Shown here: one piece after another, positions 29,663 to 34,037 of the stretch | How the letters are laid out: each line of letters opens with the position of its first letter | How positions within the stretch are numbered: the stretch's first letter is position 1 | Source: an uncultured Pseudomonadota bacterium | Lineage (GTDB): Bacteria; Myxococcota_A; UBA796; UBA9615 | Assembly (NCBI GenBank): GCA_937891735.1 | Contig: CALAGR010000128.1 | Span: 1 to 34,037 of the forward strand | DNA: 34,037 bases | Direction: 5' to 3' | Notes under the pieces: generated by a model | Seen by the model: only the letters and a program-made list of their open reading frames with translations | Database searches by the model: none | Told to the model about the DNA's origin: nothing | Position numbers and translations under genes: made by a program

Positions 29663-31294
29663 CTACCGCCGGCGGCGAATCGCCAAGGGAACGAGCAGCC
29701 CGAGGAGGAGCAGGGCCCCGCCCGCCCCGCCGTGCTCCGGGTCCGCCGAGCAGCCGCCCGCGCAGCCGGCGCTGTCCCACAGCAGCTTGTCGGGGCCGAA
29801 CGTCTTCTTCACCGCTGAGCACACCGCGCCGCCCGCGCCGTCCGGCACGGCCGCGAACTCGTCGTCGCAGGAGCAGGTGGCGAACCCGTTGACCGCCACG
29901 CACTGGCCGAACTGGCCGCAGCTGGCGGTGTCGCAGGGGTCGGCGGGGCCGTTGGCGGTGCCGATCACGTTCGCCAGGAACTCCAGGTCGGTGCGCTGGC
30001 AGGTCACGGTCTGCCGCAGGAAGCCACCGGGGCCCGCCGGCTCGGAGATCACGCGGGCCGAGGTGTTCTCGGGGCACAGGCAGCCGTCGATGCCCGCGTC
30101 CGTCGTGGCGCACAGCGCGTCCACGCCGCAGTAGGTCTGGCCGCACGCCTGGACCCCGGCGTTGGGGGCCGAGCTGCACACCTCCACCGCGGGCCGGTCG
30201 GACAGGTCGAACACGCGGGACACGGTGGTGTCGGCGGCAGCCGGGGCGAAGGTCGGGTCGAACTGCATCTCCCAGCCGGACAGCCGGGTGTACATGCGCG
30301 TGACGTAGGTGTGCTCGCCGAGGACCCCGGAGAGCCAGGCGCGGGCTGCCTCGTCGTCGGCGGCGTTGAGGAAGAAGTTGTCGGCGCCCTGGGTCACGGT
30401 GCCGACCGTGTCCGCGAACTCGGTCACGAAGGCGCGGCCGCCCTGCTCGTCGATCATCCAGGACAGCAGGGGGTAGTAGTTGTTGGAGCCGTCCAGGGGA
30501 GAGGCCTGCACGTCGGCGACGTCGATCTCGAGGTTGCCGAAGTTGGCGGACTCGTAGCGACCGGCGCCGGCGACGAAGACCATCACGCCCATCTCGGGCT
30601 CCGCGGACACCGACGTCAGCGAGATCGGGACCATCGGCTGGCCCGTGTACTGCATGGAGATCGGGGTGATGTCAGCGATGCCGGCCCCCGGGGCCAGCTT
30701 CATCGCCAGGAACTTCATGCCCGAGGCCACGTAGCCGGCGACGAAGGGCTCCATCTCGGGGGTGATGAGGTACCCGTTGGTGTTGAGCCACACGATCAGC
30801 GCGTCGGCGTCGTCCGAGCTCACCACCTCGGGGTCGAAGGGCCCCACCTGGGGCAGGTCCTCGACATCCACACCGTTGCCGCCGGCGCCGTCGGACTCCG
30901 CGCCCATGGCCGTGGGCGAGGCGAAGCGCATGTTCTGGGCGGGATCGGAGCACTTGGTGGGGGGCGCGATGATGCTCGGCACGGTGGAGCCGTCGAGCAG
31001 GCGAAGGGCCGAGGGGGGAACCACCAGCAGGTCCGGGGTCTCCAGGATCGGGATGACCCAGCTGAACCCCTCGGGGTCGCCGGCGTAGCTGATCTCCACG
31101 GTCGTGGTGATCGTGCCGTCCAGGCCGATCTCGAACAGGATCCGCTCGGCGTTCTGCTCGACCGGGGTGATCTGGCAGAAGAAGCCTCCGCAGGCGTGTG
31201 CGGTGGCCGGAGCGACGAGGGTCGCGGCGGCGCCCACGAGGGCCGGCAGGGCCAGGGAGGACAGCAAGCGGAGGGACAAGGTGGAGATGTTCAT
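29663..31294 (-). CDS. DUF2330 exported protein with MYXO-CTERM tail
   Basis: A 543-aa protein. The signal peptide (about 1-33, ending ATAHA) is followed by CGGFFC (35-40) and the DUF2330 pattern: VEQNAERILFEI, a TTVEISYAGDPEGFSWVIPI segment, then VPPSALRLLDGSTVP. The second half is Cys-rich with EGF-like spacing (CDTASCGQFGQCVAVNGFATCSC). The tail has GCAGGCS, an Ala/Leu helix and RRRR, which is MYXO-CTERM. The function of DUF2330 is not known; members are exported and common in Myxococcota. ATG 31294 is supported by the signal peptide, but there is neither a ribosome site nor a TAnnnT element upstream. The upstream flank is the accessory region next to the IS91-like element, so its promoter may have been altered by that insertion. 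Confidence 0.88.
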   Translation of the reverse strand: MNISTLSLRLLSSLALPALVGAAATLVAPATAHACGGFFCQITPVEQNAERILFEIGLDGTITTTVEISYAGDPEGFSWVIPILETPDLLVVPPSALRLLDGSTVPSIIAPPTKCSDPAQNMRFASPTAMGAESDGAGGNGVDVEDLPQVGPFDPEVVSSDDADALIVWLNTNGYLITPEMEPFVAGYVASGMKFLAMKLAPGAGIADITPISMQYTGQPMVPISLTSVSAEPEMGVMVFVAGAGRYESANFGNLEIDVADVQASPLDGSNNYYPLLSWMIDEQGGRAFVTEFADTVGTVTQGADNFFLNAADDEAARAWLSGVLGEHTYVTRMYTRLSGWEMQFDPTFAPAAADTTVSRVFDLSDRPAVEVCSSAPNAGVQACGQTYCGVDALCATTDAGIDGCLCPENTSARVISEPAGPGGFLRQTVTCQRTDLEFLANVIGTANGPADPCDTASCGQFGQCVAVNGFATCSCDDEFAAVPDGAGGAVCSAVKKTFGPDKLLWDSAGCAGGCSADPEHGGAGGALLLLGLLVPLAIRRRR

Positions 31295-31709
31295 GCGCCG
31301 GTCAAGAGCAACGGTCGGGCCGGATGCACCGGGCATCTGCGCGCCCGATGTTGCACGAAGGGGCGGACTTCGCCGAACTCCAAGCGGTAATCCGTGCGCG
31401 CCGCCAGCGTCCGTCGGGTCCAGGCGCTGGTCGCGCTCGGATTGCCGAGTTGGACATGCCCGCTTCGCGGGCGACGGCGCTATGGGTATTTCGGGGGGAG
31501 CGGGGGGCTGGCGGCATCGCCGATACCGCTCGTCGCGACGGGTCGGGCTCCGAACGCGGGGTCCTGTGGCGCTGCGTTCGGCTGCTGACGCCCTCGGTCG
31601 CCGCGCATTCCGGGGGTTGGACCGCCGCTCGGGCCCGGCCGGGCAGACCTCCGCTGACCCGTCGTCGTGCTCGACTTCAGGCTCCAGACCTGCCTCCATG
31701 GCGCGTCGT
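31295..31709. other. 415-nt region between the DUF2330 gene and the transposase, no confident gene
   Basis: Open frames here are short and of poor composition on both strands. One compact hairpin is present: GCCCGC-TTC-GCGGGC at 31458-31472. Because the region lies downstream of the IS91-type transposase, it should contain the element's oriIS end. CAAG at 31309-31312, a tetranucleotide reported as an IS91-type target, lies just outside the DUF2330 start, but I cannot fix the boundary. Confidence 0.5.
31458..31472. repeat. Perfect 6-bp-stem hairpin downstream of the transposase
   Basis: GCCCGC, loop TTC, GCGGGC. Rolling-circle IS91-type elements carry subterminal hairpins at the origin end, which this could be. 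A transcription terminator is less likely because no T-tract follows on either strand. Confidence 0.4.
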
Positions 31710-32891
31710 TCATGGAGGCCTCCACGGCGGTCGCTGGGGGCGTGGGAAGTCCGAGACGAGCACCAGCGGCACGGCGCAGTGTGGGCAGCATCGCTCCGCC
31801 CAGACCTCGTCCTCGCGCTCGTCGTCCTCAACCGCATCCCCGGCCGGCCCTCCCGTCGCCGTGGGGGTGGTACCCGTCTCCAGCGTGGCGAGCGCCGCCT
31901 TGCGCTGCGTCGAGCCGCTGGCGTAGAGCCCGTAGTGGCGGATCTTCTTGAAGCCGTCGGGTAGGGCGTGCTGCAGGTAGCGCAGCGCGAACTCCTGGTG
32001 CGTCAGCGTGCAGGTCTTGCCGTCCTTCGTCGCGAAGGTCACCTCCTCGTCGGTGATGGCGCGCAGGCGGCTGTTGCTGATCCCCACGCGATGCGTGTAC
32101 CGGCCGAGGTAGCTCAGGACGTGCTCGAACCGGCCGAAGGGCGCCTGCGCATACACGACCCAGCTCCGCTTCTTTGGGAGCGACCGCTCGAACGCCGAGA
32201 AGGCGACCCCGCCCGGGAGCGCGACGACGCCTTGCTGCACCAGCCCACGCAAGCCGCGCAGGAAGCGCGCCCGAAACAGCGCCTTCATTCGCTCGACCGG
32301 GAAGAGGAAGGTCTTGCGGCGGACCTTGCGGAAGCAGGCCGCGTCCCGATCCCAGCCTCCGGCGCTGACGATGCAGTGGGCGTGCGGGTGGTACTTCAGC
32401 TCCCGCGTCCAGGTGTGCAGCACGACCGTGACGCCAAGCTGTGCAGCCAGCGTGTCGCTCCCCAGAGTCATCAGGGTCTCCGCGGAGCTCCGCAGGAGCA
32501 GGGCGTACAGCGCAGCCGGGTGCTTCTTGCACAGGCCTCGCAGCTCCGAGGGCAGCGTGAACACCACGTGGAAGTGGGGCACGGGCAGCATCGAGGAGGC
32601 GCGGGCGGCGATCCACTTGTCCTGGGCCTGGGCCTGGCAGTTGGGACAGTGACGGTTGCGGCAGGAGTGGAAGACCTCCTTGCTGTGGCCGCAATCGGGG
32701 CACAGCAAGACCTGTCCGCCGAGCGCCGGAGTCCGGCACGCGAGGATGGAGTACAGCAGGCGCCGTTGCTCAGGGCCGAGCGGGGCCGAGCGCAGGAGCG
32801 AGGAACCGACGCGCCGGAGCACATCGACCACGCGCAGCTCTGCGCCCGACCCGCCCGGCCCCGAGGGGTGCTCGGGAGCGGGACAGCCCAC
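31710..32891 (-). CDS. IS91-family HUH rolling-circle transposase
   Basis: A 393-aa transposase. The N-terminal zinc-binding module has Cys64-x2-Cys67, Cys77, Cys82-x2-Cys85 (CPDCG, then CRNRHCPNC). The HUH motif is HPHAHCIVSAGG (His170, His172), and the paired tyrosines are Y261 and Y265 in SYLGRYTHRVGISNSRL, all typical of the IS91/IS801 group. It would nick and transfer single strands by rolling-circle replication, inserting at tetranucleotide targets. The C-terminal part ends with a second Cys pair (CCPHC). The frame is intact. GTG 32891 begins 6 nt after the recombinase stop, so the two are cotranscribed. Confidence 0.93.
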   Translation of the reverse strand: MGCPAPEHPSGPGGSGAELRVVDVLRRVGSSLLRSAPLGPEQRRLLYSILACRTPALGGQVLLCPDCGHSKEVFHSCRNRHCPNCQAQAQDKWIAARASSMLPVPHFHVVFTLPSELRGLCKKHPAALYALLLRSSAETLMTLGSDTLAAQLGVTVVLHTWTRELKYHPHAHCIVSAGGWDRDAACFRKVRRKTFLFPVERMKALFRARFLRGLRGLVQQGVVALPGGVAFSAFERSLPKKRSWVVYAQAPFGRFEHVLSYLGRYTHRVGISNSRLRAITDEEVTFATKDGKTCTLTHQEFALRYLQHALPDGFKKIRHYGLYASGSTQRKAALATLETGTTPTATGGPAGDAVEDDEREDEVWAERCCPHCAVPLVLVSDFPRPQRPPWRPP

Positions 32892-32897
32892 CTGTGC

Positions 32898-33755
32898 TCA
32901 GCGCTTGCTCGGGCCTGCCAGCAGGTCCGGCATCGCGGCCACCCGGTCCCGTCGGACGTGCAGGTACACCGCCGTCGTCGAGGCACGCGTGTGCCCCAGC
33001 GCCGCCTGGAGGGTCGGCAGGTCCACGCCGCGCTCCAGCATCGTCCTCGCGAAGGTGTGCCGGAGCTGATGCGGCGTCACGACCGGGACCCCCACCCGCA
33101 GGCATGCCGCGCGCAGCTCCCGCCGCACCTTGGAGGCGCAGATGTGGCTGGAGTGCCGCCGCCACGCCGGGAACAGGAAGCCCACCGGTCGCGCTACCGT
33201 CCAGTACTGCCGCAGGACGGACATCAGCGTCGGCGGCAGCGGCGTCAGCCGCGCCTTGCCACCCTTGCCGCGACGCACGACGAGCACGCCGTGGTCGAGC
33301 TTGCGCCCCTGCGCGTCCCGCTCCGGCTGCACGTCCTCGACGCGGAGCGAGAGCGCCTCCCCGATCCGCAGCCCCGAGGCCGCGATCACGGACAGGACCG
33401 CCCGGGCAGCCGGATCGGACACCGCCTCCACCACCTTGTGAGCGTCGAACCAGCGCGGCCCCTCACACAGCGAGCGCCGGGCGCGCGGCCAGGGGATCCC
33501 GGCGACGACCTCCGGCCGATACACGACGTGGACGTAGAAGAAGCGCAGCGCAGCGTGCGCAACCCGGCGGCGGGTCAGCGAGGACGAGCCCACGAGGTCG
33601 AGGTACGACACCACGTCCTCGCGCCGCACCCGAAGCGGGCGGTCGTGCCCCAGGGACGAAAGGAAGCGCCGAAACTCACGGCAGTACTCAGCCTCAGTCC
33701 GGCGAGCCCTTCCCGCGTGACGAAGCATGGCGATCATGGAATCCTGAAGACGCAT
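32898..33755 (-). CDS. Tyrosine recombinase / site-specific integrase
   Basis: A 285-aa recombinase with a SAM-like core-binding N-domain (about 1-85) and a catalytic domain with Arg130 (ASGLRIGEALSL), the beta-hairpin Lys (GKGGKAR, 164/167), His229-x2-Arg232 (HQLRHTFA), His255 (LGHT) and nucleophile Tyr264 (TTAVYLHV). All catalytic residues are present. ATG 33755 is preferred because GGGAGG lies 8 nt upstream; GTG starts at 33764 and 33779 overlap or precede that site. Several IS91-type elements carry such a recombinase upstream of the transposase. It may resolve circular intermediates or work on the repeats at 33901-33971, but neither role is proven. Confidence 0.92.
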   Translation of the reverse strand: MRLQDSMIAMLRHAGRARRTEAEYCREFRRFLSSLGHDRPLRVRREDVVSYLDLVGSSSLTRRRVAHAALRFFYVHVVYRPEVVAGIPWPRARRSLCEGPRWFDAHKVVEAVSDPAARAVLSVIAASGLRIGEALSLRVEDVQPERDAQGRKLDHGVLVVRRGKGGKARLTPLPPTLMSVLRQYWTVARPVGFLFPAWRRHSSHICASKVRRELRAACLRVGVPVVTPHQLRHTFARTMLERGVDLPTLQAALGHTRASTTAVYLHVRRDRVAAMPDLLAGPSKR

Positions 33756-34037
33756 CGTGGACACCTCCCGTCGGTGCACCCGTGCAGTGGGTCCCGACAG
33801 GAGGTGCTCTACGATGTCTCAGAGCCCGACGGCCCAGGCAAGACGAGGGCAATCGCCGGAGCGGCTCGGTGCTCGGCCCCGCGAAGGTAACCGTTCAGCC
33901 CCGAGAAAAACCTCAGCATTTCGACCGCCTGGAAATCCGAGAAAGCCGGATCATTTCGATCGCTTGGAGGTCGGGGGCTCTGGGCCGCCCTCGGAAGGGG
34001 GATCGACAAGCGGATCTCGGCATGATCTTCTCCCCGT
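33756..34037. other. 282-nt right-end region upstream of the recombinase, AT-richer
   Basis: Contains the recombinase ribosome site, then non-coding sequence with the 35-bp direct repeats (33901-33971). Base composition falls to about half G+C within the repeats, against a strongly GC-rich background. A 66-codon minus-strand frame (33809-34009) and a plus-strand frame open from GTG 33869 to the window end exist, but I recognise neither. Confidence 0.5.
33901..33971 (+). repeat. Two imperfect 35-36 bp direct repeats
   Basis: Copies at 33901-33936 and 33937-33971 share CCGAGAAA, then a variable 7-8 nt, then CATTTCGAyCGCyTGGArrT. A third copy may begin at 33972 (CGGGG) but decays. Differences between copies are mostly transitions. 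The tandem arrangement resembles protein-binding iterons or a recombinase/transposase end more than coding DNA. Confidence 0.7.

Larger units (their letters stand above)
31710..33755 (-). mobile_element. IS91-family-like element core: tyrosine recombinase plus HUH transposase
   Basis: Two minus-strand genes separated by 6 nt: a tyrosine recombinase followed by an IS91-type transposase. Coordinates cover the coding core only. The termini were not identified, as expected for a family without terminal inverted repeats or target duplications. Both genes use Shine-Dalgarno-style or coupled starts rather than the TAnnnT architecture of the host genes. Confidence 0.8.

Noticed and set aside
31302..31517. 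71-codon minus-strand frame between the DUF2330 gene and the transposase
   Set aside because: Arg/Pro/Ser-rich with no domain, no ribosome site, and overlapping the hairpin at 31458-31472.
33809..34009. 66-codon minus-strand frame near the right end
   Set aside because: Covers the 35-bp repeats, has no ribosome site or recognisable domain, and composition resembles non-coding DNA; left as uncertain.
33869..34037. Plus-strand frame open to the window end containing HFDRLE
   Set aside because: Unrecognised, crosses repeats whose second copy is in another frame, and no start signal; cannot be supported without sequence to the right.

Overview
The window is very GC-rich and densely packed. Its protein repertoire points to a member of the Myxococcota or a close relative. 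The signs are: C-terminal sorting tails of the MYXO-CTERM type (Cys or Gly-Cys, hydrophobic stretch, poly-Arg) on at least two and probably three exported proteins; a DUF2330 protein; a PKD/thrombospondin-3 mosaic surface protein; many lipoproteins; and an unusual Asp4-Ser/Thr low-complexity linker in several exported proteins. This assignment is inferred from protein content only. I see no rRNA, tRNA or CRISPR array.

Layout. (1) 1-5243: an acyl-assembly cluster. A minus-strand operon reads ACP, FabH-like synthase, short AMP-ligase, second ACP, second FabH-like synthase (cut by the left edge). Next to it are a divergent isoprenylcysteine-methyltransferase-like membrane protein and a fatty acyl-AMP ligase. 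The set has two carriers, two adenylating enzymes and two condensing enzymes, and is the best candidate for an undescribed pathway. (2) 5318-11357, plus strand: a secreted M1 aminopeptidase with a HEAT-like C-terminus, an M28 glutaminyl-cyclase-like enzyme, a ClpX-like AAA+ ATPase without a zinc-binding domain, and an exported M23 endopeptidase translationally coupled to it. (3) 11338-18560: a carboxyltransferase with a small partner ORF, then a minus-strand run of an unknown protein, a phospholipase-D-type lipoprotein and a TPR-thioredoxin protein, a divergent B-box-like membrane protein, and an Ig-like lipoprotein. (4) 18571-26857, minus strand: an alpha/alpha-barrel-like lipoprotein, the PKD mosaic protein, ThiC, and two tandem paralogous Asp-rich proteins. 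(5) 26957-31294: threonine aldolase, an asparagine-synthase-like protein, a small Asp-linker lipoprotein and a DUF2330 protein. (6) 31710-33755: an IS91-family transposase with a tyrosine recombinase, followed by 35-bp direct repeats at the AT-richer right end.

The most striking non-coding signal is a recurring start architecture. A TAnnnT hexamer lies 6-7 nt before the start codon of about nine genes, usually with no Shine-Dalgarno sequence, as expected for leaderless transcripts. In three cases the TAG stop codon of the preceding gene forms the first three bases of the hexamer. Other genes have normal Shine-Dalgarno sequences or ATGA/GTGA overlaps, so the genome appears to mix both modes. 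Two genes may start at CTG within a CTGA stop/start overlap.
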